64,000 nt of DNA. Origin: Rachycentron canadum. Lineage: Eukaryota > Chordata > Actinopteri > Carangiformes > Rachycentridae. Under the pieces are notes generated by a model. The model worked only from the letters and a program-made list of their open reading frames with translations, was not told the DNA's origin and searched no databases. The stretch covers positions 18,566,396 to 18,630,395 of the forward strand of contig CM076660.1 of the NCBI GenBank assembly GCA_038496675.1. Direction: 5' to 3'. Below, piece after piece: positions 40,641 to 52,159 of this stretch. Position 1 is the stretch's first letter, and each line of letters opens with the position of its first letter. A program made the translations under genes and the position numbers.

Positions 40641-42889
40641 GATCATTTAGAGAAAGCTGTGAAGCTACAGTGCAGATAAATGACAAAAAGAGACCAATTT
40701 AGGAAAGCAGCAGCTAAATGCATACATAAATAAATAAATTATTGTTGGTGTGTACATTTGATACATTTGTGAAAGTTTCTATGTCCCTGAGGTGGCTCTG
40801 AGAAGCCAGTGCATTATTACACACAGAATAGATCATTTATCAGTTGATCAAAAACACTCATTTGTGTGTACAGGGGATTAGAGAGGAAAGACACTTACTG
40901 AAAACGAGCGGTTTATTCAAACTCCTCTGGGGGATTTTTTTTTTTCAATCTGCTGCCACAATGAGGTTAAAGGTCAAAGTCTCAGAGAACAGTATTTTAC
41001 TTTTACTCTTTTTAATTCAATTTATTTTTCTACATTTATATGTCACACCATTTCATTAATTTTTTTGCTCTTCCTATTTGCTGCCACTTTTTTTTTTTCT
41101 TAGAAATGTGTCTGTAATGTTTGTATGTTTTCTGACTGCTGCCACATGAAGGACAAGATGACCACAATGAAAATAACAACTTCGTTTTATGTACAGGTTT
41201 CCAGTGTGAATATACTGTATGTAGTGATGAGGCCAGTCTTTTTATATTTTAACATTAATACTTTCAGAGTAAAGTTCTAGCAGAGTTTGGCACATTTCTT
41301 ATTGATTTATTCTCAATGCATGAACAACAACAAATCAAAACTAACTCACATCAGATTGTCCATGAAAAGCTCCTCATAAGTGCGTTTGGACATGCTGTAT
41401 AAATAAAGTTATATTATTGATATCTTGAATGTTGTTCTGACAGAGCAGTGTGAAGGTGTGAAGAGGACACGTTCTTGTGAATCTGTTCTCACTGTGTTTT
41501 TGTGACCTACAGCTCAGGTACCAGAGACACTGACAGCGTGAGTGGCTGTTTGATCCATTCAGAGTCATATCTCCATCTTCTGCCCGGTGCATGCTGGGAT
41601 ACCATCACCCTGAACAGGAGAACATAGGTTTAAACATATTTATGTACATGCAGCTGTATAAACCTCATTCTACTGAAATCCACAGTGAATTTCAAACATA
41701 AAAAAAAGATCCTCAGATCAATCAAGACAACCTGAAGAGCCAACCAGTTACTTCATAAACTGATCACCATCATGTCTGCCAGGTTCCTGCAGGTCAGTCA
41801 TTTCCTGACTAAAACATCCACCATGTGACAAAATAGATTAAATACAGACCCTCACTCATTTCACAAGGACCCATGTCTCCTCTTTTATTTTGAAATACCT
41901 CTTTTATACAGATGTACAGAAAGTGAAATATTTCTCATTTTCTCCATCACAAGTGCAGCGATGTATTGAACAGTGAATGTGAGGTGGTGAAGACAGTTGA
42001 GAAATGAACCATTAGTATCTGCACCTCTGTGTGGGTTTTTAACTCAGTGCAGAAGTGAGTGTATGTATAGAAAAGGGCAACATCCTTTCATTGTTCAGCT
42101 TCACACCCTTTCATGCTATGTAACATAAAGGAATTCCAGACTGAAGAGCAGTTTATGTCACTTCTTTCCATGTGACCTGAAGCTGTGCTCTCTTCAGAAA
42201 AAGCTGAAGTCATTTCACGAGAGCTGCAACCTAAAAACAAAACCGAGAACTAGCCTCGCTGCTGCTGCCAGACTATAACCAGCACAGGCGTTGTCAGGAA
42301 GGCTTTCAGCTCCGCCCATGCACTTCTTTGCCACACATCAAGTGTCATACCAGCATCTGAGCGTGAAGTGAAGCGAAGCACGCCCTTCATTTTCACAAAC
42401 ACACACACAGAGGGACACACACAGGGCCCATCTGCCACGGCCTCATTGGTGCTTGCATCTGCCCCATTGTTTTTGTCCTTATTTGGATATGTGAGGGCTT
42501 TGAGCTGGAGGGAAAGAATTAGATCAGAAACAAGGTGTTGACTTGAGGTTTACTGCTTTTACCAGAGGTTGCTTGGTGATCTCTGGTTAGAAAAAAGGCC
42601 AGTGGAGGTTTCCTCAACAAGTCTTGAAATGTCTCTGTCTGAACAGGGTTAAGGGGAGATAGAGAAGTAAGGGCTTTTTGTGATGGACATTACCCACACA
42701 AGGCCACACACACACTCAAACTGGTGTGTGTGAGTGTTTCATAAGGCTGACAAAACTTCCTCTCTTCTATAGACCAGAAAGCAGCTAAAGAACTGAGAGC
42801 TGCTTGTCATATTGAAGGATTTCAATTCCTTTTACACAGGAGGGCATCTTCTACACTGCTGGCACTGATACATGTATGTTACCTGGTGC

Positions 42890-43090
42890 TCTGCAGTGCT
42901 GGAAGAAGTTGTCTGATCCTTTATTTCAAGAGCAGTTCACCAATGTAAAAATCTTCCTTTAAGTATTCAACAATCCTGCAAAAGTATCGTCATCGAAATG
43001 TACTTCAAGTCATGAGGTGTTTTGTGTGAAAGGTAACAAATCTGTTTCACCTTTTCGATTCCTGGAAATAGTTGATGATTTGACTTTCTG
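42890..43090 (+). repeat. Interspersed repeat, 'GAGGAAGTAxTCAGA' family, copy 2 left part
   Basis: CAGTGCTGGAAGAAGTTGTC and CAATCCTGCAAAAGTATCGT mark the left portion of the same family. A matching right portion (AAGGTGGAGTAGAAGAAGCA, AAGTACCTCATAATTAG) is at about 43,740-43,790, so the copy appears split by the TG array and a hAT-like piece. Confidence 0.45.
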
Positions 43091-43383
43091 GGGGCTGTAG
43101 TATTCACCTCTTCAACACTGAATATATTTTATTTATAGCAACAACTTTATTTATACACCATGTAGCGAGAAGTTAAGAGAAGCCACTGAACATGCTGATG
43201 TGGGGTTTGACCATGACACATTACTTTGAAATACATTTAAAAAAATTTCATTGAATTATCAATATTTTCAGCTATTTACATGCATATATATATAGCGTTT
43301 TTGTCACTGTTGTATATGTTTATAGGTGTCTTTGTCATTTTTTGTTCTTTGGTTTCTTTCCTTTGGCTTTATACTAAAGGACA

Positions 43384-43384
<1 letters not shown>

Positions 43385-43477
<93 letters not shown>

Positions 43478-43500
43478 GTGTTTGTGTGTTTGTGTGTTGG
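43385..43500. repeat. Long (TG)n microsatellite
   Basis: About 115 bases of TG with TTTG interruptions near the right end, ending in a G8 run. Long Val/Cys or Thr/His frames over it are artefacts. Confidence 0.98.
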
Positions 43501-43559
43501 GGGGGCAAACAAAGAACAAAACATGAGGATGGACTCCAGAGTGCGGTAAATAGTTAAAT

Positions 43560-43685
43560 GGCACCATGTGAGAAGTATAGAGAGGAAATGATTCTCTGGT
43601 GGAACTGAACATCTGAACCAGGACCAGGAGCCACAGGGTTTTATTTAAGGGGTCACAAGCCACAAAGGTTGAGAACCACTGGTTT
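43560..43685. mobile_element. hAT-type nonautonomous element end
   Basis: Ends in GGTTGAGAACCACTG, the reverse complement of the CAGTGGTTCTCAACC terminal repeat of Charlie-like hAT transposons, preceded by GGGGTCACAAGCC. The matching left terminus was not found, so this is a fragment; the left boundary is arbitrary. Confidence 0.5.
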
Positions 43686-44387
43686 AATCTTTAACAGTGA
43701 AGAGCTTATTCATGTAAAATATTAAAGCTGTAATGATTAAGGTGGAGTAGAAGAAGCATAAAACAAAGAAGTACCTCATAATTAGAGTAAATCTACTTTC
43801 TGGGGCTCTGCAGAACCCACTTTAGAGCAGCTCAGGCCTCCAAGGATTTCCCTCTTCTGGGAAGCATCTAAGCGTCAGGGTGATTCGGTGGTGTCGACAC
43901 CCGGCCATGGCCTAGGAGGAGCCTGGAGAGCACAGACAGGGAGGGGAAATGGCTGCCAGCCCAGATAAGGTCTATCAGGAGAGGCAGCATGGGCTCGGGA
44001 AGGCCCCATCTTTAGTGCACCCTTCTTCACACGGGGAGTTACGGGATCACTTCCTCACTGACACATGCATGGATGACTGAACTAGTGGTCTTCTGATGGA
44101 TGAAGGCTTGTATGTTCCCCCTCAGTGGAGGCTCGTGACTTCGTTGGCTGCAGGGGGTTAGGGATTAGCAAAATGCAGGGCAGGGGTCAGGAGATTGGAG
44201 GGTTAAAGGCTAAAACAAATGTGGCTGTTAAAGACACCATATGCTGGATCTTTTCAACGTCTTCATTCAAATAAACATGATTTATTTGTAACTGGAGCAT
44301 CATAAGTGACACACACATGAAGCAGGTCTCCGTGGTCTCAAAGTATCATTTTCTATAATAACCATGTCATCTCTGCTTTGGTTGCAC

Positions 44388-44454
<67 letters not shown>
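44388..44454. repeat. (CA)n microsatellite
   Basis: About 33 CA units; simple repeat. Confidence 0.98.
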
Positions 44455-44456
<2 letters not shown>

Positions 44457-44929
44457 GATAGATGTCAGCATGATGTCCACTCCTTTTTTCCCAGCAGGAG
44501 CAGATGTCATGGAAATGAAGTTACAATCTATCAAACCACGTCACATTTTTCTACACACACACCCATGTTGTTTACTGCTCTCAGTGTAAAAGTGTGAGGA
44601 CACATGTGAGCCCACACACACAGAACCTAAATCCAATGATGGTCCTTTTGCTTTACTTTCCATTTCCTGCTCAGTTAAATATCTACACTGCCACAGAGTC
44701 AGAGGGAAATATTTTGCTTTTTACTCCACTATATATATTTGACAGGAACTATGTTCACCTGTAACTCCTTACAGTCAGATCTTACACCAAGAAAAATATG
44801 ATACAGCACATTGCCTTTTTGGCAGTTTGAGTCAGGTTGTCACGTCAGACATGCATTGTTAGCATGGTTTCATTTAAACAAATATCGAGTGCTACGATTT
44901 CACAAAACAATTCAAAAACTTTAGCCCAA

Positions 44930-45062
44930 AGCTCAAAATGTGATTATAAAACTAAAAAGAATTTAGTTTCTTCCTTCTTCCATTAATCATCTCATGGCCC
45001 CTCAGATCTATTTTCTGACCCTTTGTGACCCGACAGCAGCTGGAAACCACTGGACTAAACCT
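44930..45062. mobile_element. hAT-type nonautonomous element end, second copy
   Basis: CTCATGGCCCCTCAGATCTA, TTTCTGACCCTTTGTGACCC and GCTGGAAACCACTGGACTAA match, in order, the diverged right end of the same hAT-like family as at 43,680. Left boundary approximate. Confidence 0.5.
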
Positions 45063-45513
45063 GTAGTAATATATATAAAGTAGTTCACACACAAAATTTT
45101 ATAATTTCATATGTAGAAATACATCAGACAGAGGGAAAAAGCCGACTTTTATCACAGGGCTCATTAGACCAGGGTTCAAAAGCCTGTAATGTGTAGAACA
45201 ACACAGACATGAAGGTGTTAGAGTGAGAACTAAAAACATAATGCAAAGGTTTAAATTGTTCATACATCAACTTAAGTCCATTACATTTAGTGGCTCTATT
45301 CAGCAACATCACTAACTATATATATAAATAATTTTGGCCAGCTGCAAATACTGTTTAGAACAATGCTTTGTACAGTGTTTAACAATTATAGCCTCTTCTT
45401 ATTACAACTGTGTGTTACTATATTGTCAGGTATTATCTGTTTACACATGTTGGATGTGTTGACATTAAAATGATGGTTATTAATATATATGGGAAACTAT
45501 TAAGTGTCTTGTT

Positions 45514-45514
<1 letters not shown>

Positions 45515-45579
<65 letters not shown>

Positions 45580-45580
45580 T
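45515..45580. repeat. (CA)n-(TA)n microsatellite
   Basis: About 28 CA units followed directly by TATATATAT. Confidence 0.98.
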
Positions 45581-47219
45581 GCTCATATATTCTAACCTGG
45601 GAGACTAAAAGTGTTGCCTTTACCACCAGTGTCACTTCATTTACTTCTTACATGAGGGTATATAAGCAGCTGCTTTGCAAAACTCAGAGACTTATTAGGA
45701 GCTTATAGAATAAAGCATAAGAAAAGCACAACTCCATTAGCTGTTGTGTGAAACCCAGCTGTGCTACTCACAGCTGCTGTGTTACCTGAGTGTGTGGCCT
45801 AGAGTCGCCTGTAAAACAACCAGAGTTGCAAAACCTGAAGTCGTCATTGCTTTGACAGAGAAGGTCATTTCTCCTCTGGGAATTTATGTCCAGTGTTGGA
45901 GGAAGTGTTCATTCATTACATTCTGTTACTAACAGTGTTGCTCAGTAGTAGAAGCATAAGGAACGTTTCTGTACCTCTGCTGGTACATGCAGGTTGCTCC
46001 GTTAAAGACTTCAGGGCTCCACTGGTGAAACTCCTGCTGATGCTTCCATGTTACTCAAAGTCTGCTGACCTGATGACAGGGGACTTGCCCGGCTCCCCTC
46101 AATGAGAAACCACATGGTTACAGTTGGACATTTGCATTTACAAGGAATTGAAACCTGCAGCCTTTCACTTTTCACAACCAACAGTAAGATAATGGTTGTG
46201 ATGGTGACGAAAAGCCCACTTACGTACATTGAATACTTGAACGTACAATGAATGAGTTCTTTCACTGTAATTGTTTCTCCTATTGACACGAGCCACAGAG
46301 AGATCTTCACACCATCTTATGGTACGGGGGAGGAGAAAACCTGCTGTCCTGGTTCTGTTCTAAAATGAGGACTGTGGGGTTTGTCCCCCAACGCTGAGCC
46401 TGAACCCACTTCAGGAAGGGATCTATTCATGGCCTGTGAAACAGCTTTCAATGCACAGATTAGCGTGTTGGTGTTAAATAACATGAGCCCACCCTGTGAT
46501 GATACATTCTTGTGTTTTACAGCTAGTTTCTATCATTTTGACAGCGTCTGAGTTGGTGGGCTTTGCTTCAGTCAGAAAGAAGCAACACTCACCATCACCA
46601 ACCTCATCGTGTTTGAATCATCGAACAATATTTCTGGAAAAGAGTCAGATATTATAGATCATCTTCACACAGGAAATGTTCATCTGCTCGTCAGGCACTT
46701 TATGGTCTCAGGATGTGTGTATCCTTCATGTGTGCATCACGCTCACGAAACTGTCATGAAACTGTTAATACGATGAACCTAATGCGGAATAAAAACATTT
46801 AAAACACTGGATAGTTCACATGCACCTACAGATAAGATCAGACTGTGTTGTAATCTCTCTCCACTTCATTCTGGGTTTATTACCCAACTTCACATTGCAG
46901 TGCGTTCAGGACGAAACAGTGTAAAGCTACATCAGGTCTAGATGAGCGCAAATGACATCATCGTGTGCTGCAGCTCAGCATCATGGTCCTAAGAAACTGA
47001 GCTAAAGCCTTGAAAGAATCTGATTTGAAACTGATTGAGAAAAAGCGAAGTATTAAAATGAAAGTCCAGAATATTGTAGTGTTTGTAGTCGACACGAAAA
47101 ATATCTTTCATGCTTCCTGGTTTGTTTGTTTCATGATCACAAACGTGCAGTTCTTCTTCTAAGAAGGAAAATCTTCTTAGTTGCTCTCGGCATTTGTAAA
47201 AACGCGTCTGCAGAAAGCA

Positions 47220-47416
47220 GAGAGTGGAGGCGGAAGGAGAGAAAGAGAGCGGCTGTGACTGTTAGACCTCTTCCTGTGGTTACATCACGTGGTTTTGGAG
47301 GGTTCAAAAGGAGACGGCTTCTTCTTCTTCATCATCCACTTCTTGGACGGACTGAAGACACCTGTGAGGCTGCCGCACGATCATCACTTAAAACAGAGAA
47401 AAAAGTGAAGCTTGAG
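47220..47416 (+). promoter_or_regulatory. mir142: Candidate mir142 promoter / first exon of its primary transcript
   Basis: About 0.8-1.0 kb upstream of the hairpin, a GC-richer unique block carries CGGAAG (ETS-type), TTCCTGTGGTTA at 47,271-47,282 (an ETS half-site overlapping a RUNX site TGTGGTTA) and CACGTG at 47,286-47,291. A donor-like CTTGAG|gtaaag follows at 47,416. Blood factors of the PU.1 and RUNX families are reported regulators of miR-142 in mammals. Neither a start site nor splicing is proven. Confidence 0.4.
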
Positions 47417-47927
47417 GTAAAGTATGATGGAGGCCGTTGTTCCTTAATGCTAAAATTATTTGTGACGGTTTGGTGAAAATGACTGAATCCATTCCATTTA
47501 TGTCAGATCATGAAAGATAAGTCAATGTTACAGCTTTTACTACATTAACTTAACTTTAATTTTTTTCATCTAACTTCTCAAATGACTTTTCAGAAGTTCA
47601 ATTGGAATTTGGATGAAAAAACATTTTACTTTAAACTGAAAAGTTTCAAGTAAAGAGTTTTGCAGCTGCAATTTTATTATTATTATTTAAGTTAAATGTA
47701 TCTACTGGACCTCACTAACCATTCACTTTAATTTAACTCTGAACTGCCAATTGTTATTCTTGAACTTATTTAAAATGACTTTTGATTGCACTCAGTTATT
47801 GCTCAGGCAGAAAAGCTTACTCATGCCTGCCAAGATGGCTTCCTCACGATAGTGCTTCCTCTGGCAGTTTAGTTCTGACTTTTGCCTCAAAAACTGCACT
47901 GAAGGACAATTTGAAACAGATTTTTTA

Positions 47928-47959
<32 letters not shown>

Positions 47960-48235
47960 AAAGAAATGTTGACAGGCCTGACTTGCATTTGTACAAGTTG
48001 TGTGGAAAAAGATGCATGCAGATGTTTCAAGACAAATCAGGAAGTGTGCATTTTCTGGTTTGACAAAGAGCGAGAGCTGTTGGAGCGTTGGGTGTGCAAT
48101 GGGCTGAGAGGTGTACATGTATGTGTGTCTGGGGCGCGGGAGGAGGGGCGGGCTTTATGTGTACAGCTGCAGACGCAGGTGTGAAAGAAGAGAGAAGTGG
48201 GGAAAAAGACCGAAGACGGAAGACGCGGTGGATGT

Positions 48236-48321
48236 ACAGTGCAGTCATCCATAAAGTAGAAAGCACTACTAAACTCCTTGCCACAGTGTAGTGTTTCCTA
48301 CTTTATGGATGAGTGTACTGT
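48236..48321 (+). ncRNA. mir142: microRNA mir-142 precursor hairpin
   Basis: Both mature arms are present and read exactly as I know them: the 5p arm at 48,250-48,270 (starting CATAAAGTAGAAAGC) and the 3p arm at 48,287-48,309 (starting TGTAGTGTTTCCTAC). The arms pair along CATCCATAAAGTAG / CTACTTTATGGATG around a loop of about 16 bases. Below the mature duplex the stem continues from 48,245 down to 48,236 against 48,312-48,321 with only one G-G mismatch and one G-U pair. miR-142 is a vertebrate blood-cell microRNA acting in cytoplasmic Argonaute complexes to repress target mRNAs. Its position after supt4h1, on the same strand, agrees with human 17q22. Neighbouring ORFs over the hairpin are accidental. 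Confidence 0.97.
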
Positions 48322-48516
48322 TGGCTTCAGGGACTTCAGGGAGAGAAGAGGCCCAGCATGGCGGCCCCCGCGCAGGAAATCAGAAAAGAGGAAGCTGCTT
48401 TGTCTCGCAAGGCCACACATCACTCAGAGTGTTGCCCCAGTCAGTTCACATGGGCGGCGTGTGGCGCAGAGCAAAGCTCGCAACTCTTTCCTCCATTTTA
48501 TGTTTTAACTGTCTTG

Positions 48517-48572
48517 AATAAAACCAGATTATCATGTAGATGTGAGGTGTGATTTGTGATATTCATAATAAA
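48517..48572 (+). terminator. mir142: Polyadenylation signals for the mir142 primary transcript
   Basis: Two plus-strand AATAAA hexamers, at 48,517 and 48,567, lie 200-250 bases after the hairpin. They fit a short polyadenylated pri-miRNA ending before the convergent tspoap1 gene. Confidence 0.45.
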
Positions 48573-50934
48573 AATGAAAATGAAAAAGCATCTTGTTTCA
48601 GACTGTGTTTTCTGTGAAAATATACATACTTTATTCCTGTAAAAAGATCCATATTGAAAGAAACCATCACAACTTCAAGTCAACAAGTCCTCTGTGTACT
48701 ACATCTTTAGTGAATGCTCCTCCATTGATACTGCCTGGACATGCAAAAGAAAAAAAAAACAAAAACCGAAAAACAATATTAACAAAAATATTTACAGATG
48801 AGATTCCAAAAGGATAATAAAAACAGTAATATATAAAAAGGTCAATCTTTCACTGGTTTCAAACAATGAATGCAGGTCAGGAAAGACAAAAAAAAAGAAA
48901 AGAAAAAAGTTTTCAGCGTTGTATGAAAATATACTACAAGTCCCAACACTGTTCATTATATACAGAAAGCTCCTACAGCTTCTTTCCCACCGCATCCACA
49001 ATCTACAACTCAAACATTGTAGACAATCAGCCTAAAAAACTGAAATATGACAATAACATAAATAAGGCCGAACATGGGTATAACATTGGTATGCATGCAG
49101 TCAATAAACATCCTGTAAACAACGTATTAAGACTAAACAAGGTCTTCTTGTAAGGCTAAATATGATCAGCTGAGCTAAAACATTACCTACGTGGGTCTAG
49201 GTCCTAACAGTGGAGCCGCCTACTCACTACACAGCAGGTAGAGAAATACTTGTGCATTAAAGGCCGTCAAATACAAGATCAGTACAAATATTTGCTGTAC
49301 ATTTCGGCAACTTTTGAGCATCCACTCCCCTTTAAAACAAAAAGAGAACATAAATAAAAACTGAACGTACAGTACAGCCTCAGTCTTGCCTCTATCCCGG
49401 CTTTGTCACATCTAAAGTGTCTGTGTCAGTTTGCCCACCCTTCTATTCTTGGCATCATCGTGCTCCCGTCGTCCAACACTAACAATTAAACAATTAAAAC
49501 ATTCATGACGTTAAAGGAAAAAAACAAAACAAAACAAACAAAAAAAAAAAAACGCCTCCAACTTGTGTCATCAGGTGTGACCCCATCTACATACATGTGG
49601 GGGACTTCATCAGCACAGATCAGATCAGGTCTCATCCTCGCTGCAACTTCACTCGTGCTGCTGGATGCTTGGTCTCTCATCTCTGTGGTAACAGGCAAAG
49701 CACCTAAGATTTTGGCATATTCTGCAGTTTTTTGTCAGCCAGAGTCAACAGGCGGCTCAGCATGAATAAGAAACTACGAGTAAAAACCTGAGAAGTTACC
49801 CAACAGCCCTATGTCGTCAGAGAGAAGACCCAACCAGGCTGAGTGAACAATCACTGCATGTGAATACTAAGGCCTGGTCCACACATTCACATCAAGAGCT
49901 GAACATTTACAAAACATCGTGCTTTAAATAAAGCCGTCACAAATCATTCAAAGATACTGCATGGTTCTATTGTTGTTCTAGTGCTGCAGTGCACAACACG
50001 CTATATTGCTAAAGGGGTATTACTAGCTTCAGCTAAACAGTCTACAATGTCAGGATGCTAACGTGTGGACACACAAAACAAATCATCACTACACTGCACG
50101 GGCTAATAAAGATGTTGCAACCCTTTTTAGCCGGTCTGACCCGATGTTCACACGCCACAGGTTGAACTTCATCACGCTCTCAACATGGAGGCAAGAGAAA
50201 AGATACACAACAACTTATTGCAGTCTATCACAGTATAGCAGTACCACAGACCACCAATCCCACGATTGAAAACTGTTCAGTTTAAACGTAGTGTGGTTAG
50301 TGTCAGTTGGTTTTGTTACTGTGTTCAGACCAGAGGGGAATTCACAGTCGTATGTTTAGCCTCAGGCTGCTAACTGGCAACTATAGCCTATGCTATAGCT
50401 TCGCTCTGGAGGCTCCTCAGCATGAATTTGTTCAAGCTGCAGCAATTAGACGGTTAATCGATGAGTCTAGACGTAAGCAACAGTCTCCATGGCAACACGG
50501 AGGGAGTCAGGGGCTTTTTGTCTGATGAGGGCTCACTCTTGTCAAATTATGGAAACTGTAAAACCTAGAGCATCATTAAACCCAAATATATAAAAAGTAA
50601 CACTTGAAGTGACCACATCCATTAATATGAAATTTTTTCATGTTCCTCAATTTATTTCCTGTTATTGTTTTGACAGCGTTAAGCCTCAGTGTGTCCCATC
50701 TACGTGGTTCCTATGTTCCTGGGACACCCACTCCTCTCTTACAGGCATCTACAGATGTTTGTCCTCTGAACATACAGATCAAAAAACTATTTTCCTCTTC
50801 AGGGCTGGGTGGGGGTGTTTGTGTCAGACTGAATTAGACAGATTTAATGAGTGACTCTGAAATTCATTCATTTCAGGTTAAACTGAGGGTTTTAGGTCAG
50901 GATGTTTTTCCTTGTCTTAGATATACATATGAAC

Positions 50935-51090
50935 TGAATGTGTTGGTCAGACTTGATGACTTCACTTTCGGCTGTTGGAAACCATGATGGACATTTTTCA
51001 GTTTCACTGTTTCAGGGACCGAAAAGATTAATTGAGAAACTAATCGAAAATGATTTTATAATGATCATTAGTAGCAGCCATTTAAGCTAA
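50935..51090 (+). repeat. Interspersed repeat, 'AATCGTTAGTTGATTA' family, copy 2
   Basis: ATGATGGACATTTTTCAGTT, GGGACCGAAAAGATTAATTG, AAACTAATCGAAAATGATTT and AGTAGCAGCC form the right half of the family seen at 15,345-15,660. Confidence 0.55.
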
Positions 51091-51129
51091 CGGAACAGCC
51101 TGTCAATCATCTGATACTACATCATTTTA

Positions 51130-51195
51130 CCTTTCTCTCTCTCTCTCTCTCTCTGTCTCTCACACACACAGACACACACACACGCACGCACAAAC
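51130..51195. repeat. (CT)n-(CA)n microsatellite
   Basis: A CT run passing into CACACA with GCAC variants. Confidence 0.9.
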
Positions 51196-51325
51196 AAATA
51201 ATATGTAGTATGTAACATTTAGACCAGCTGTGACTGTGGTCACAACATGGAGAGTTCCCATGTGTTTGTCTGAGGAAGGCATCGTCTGTTTTCAGTCTCA
51301 CCAGTTGACTGGGCAGCTTCATCCA

Positions 51326-51327
<2 letters not shown>

Positions 51328-51363
<36 letters not shown>
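51328..51363. repeat. (CA)n microsatellite
   Basis: About 15 CA units with one CGCA variant. Confidence 0.9.
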
Positions 51364-52159
51364 CCAAAAAAGAGTAACCCCCCACATTCTTTACATTTAA
51401 CACTATGTTCCACTTCAAGAAACAGTCATGACCCTAAATGAAACCTAACATACACATATCAAAATCGATCATCACTGTCTCTGACAGCTTCATATGACTC
51501 TCCTCCTGCCCTCATGTCCCTTCATGCAATGCGGAGATGACAAGGGCAAGAGTCTGATACAAATAAATAACATGTTCTGTACAAAGTACTGTATAAATAG
51601 ACATTAAACACATAAGGAACTAGCAGAAATTCATAAAATACATCCATTCAGGATGGATAGTGCATTATTTTATAGTCACACAGAGGAGCAGACTGCAGCT
51701 TCTATTTGTTTGCTTCAGATAAATAAAGTGGCACCAGTACATGAGCATTAAAGCTAATGTTTGATTAGCTGTGTCTGAGTTGGGCTGAAGCCTGGAGCTG
51801 CTGTTCAGCATCATTTTCTTTCAGACTGTTCTAAATGAATTTGACCCATTGTTTTACATCAAGCATTGAAGCCTCTAATGAGCTGAAAATCTGTGAACGC
51901 TTAGATAATCAGGAAGCTTTCAGTTTGCACACTTCAACATGCACCTCTACATGCTCTTGTGATGCTGTAAGCTGAATGTTGATATTTGAGTACTATATTT
52001 AACAGCTGGTCTAAGGCAAGTGTATATTTACTAACTATTAAATCATCAGGTATTAGAGCTGATAGCCACTAACTGCACCATCTATCAACTGAGACTAGCA
52101 GAGAACACAGAAAAAGTGCTTTCAACGTGATGTGAGAATCCTGAGTCAGATGTCCTGAC

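Larger units (their letters stand above)
38600..47100. other. Gene-poor interval between supt4h1 and mir142
   Basis: No frame gives a recognisable protein and no spliced gene could be assembled. It holds the repeats listed separately. A GC-richer unique block at 43,800-44,070 includes CCAGATAAGG and CTATCAGG (GATA-type) and CACTTCCTC (ETS/PU.1-type, reversed) and could be a blood enhancer for mir142, but this is a guess from motifs alone. Confidence 0.6.
48600..52159 (-). other. tspoap1 3' flank / possible 3' UTR
   Basis: No recognised gene. Minus-strand AATAAA hexamers occur at 50,651-50,656 and at 48,630-48,635, so the tspoap1 3' UTR could be 1.5 kb or longer. The interval also has a repeat at about 50,935-51,085 and CT/CA arrays at 51,130-51,195 and 51,328-51,363. 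A coding-like minus-strand stretch at 49,550-49,740 is discussed in findings. Confidence 0.5.

Noticed and set aside
43280..43663. Frames of 66-119 codons rich in Val/Cys or Thr/His
   Set aside because: They are translations of the (TG)n array.
47126..47476. 116-codon plus-strand frame upstream of mir142
   Set aside because: Basic, low-complexity product overlapping the probable promoter or first exon of the pri-miRNA; no protein similarity seen.
48278..48552. Three overlapping frames covering the mir-142 hairpin
   Set aside because: Conserved sequence here is explained by the hairpin; the frames are incidental.
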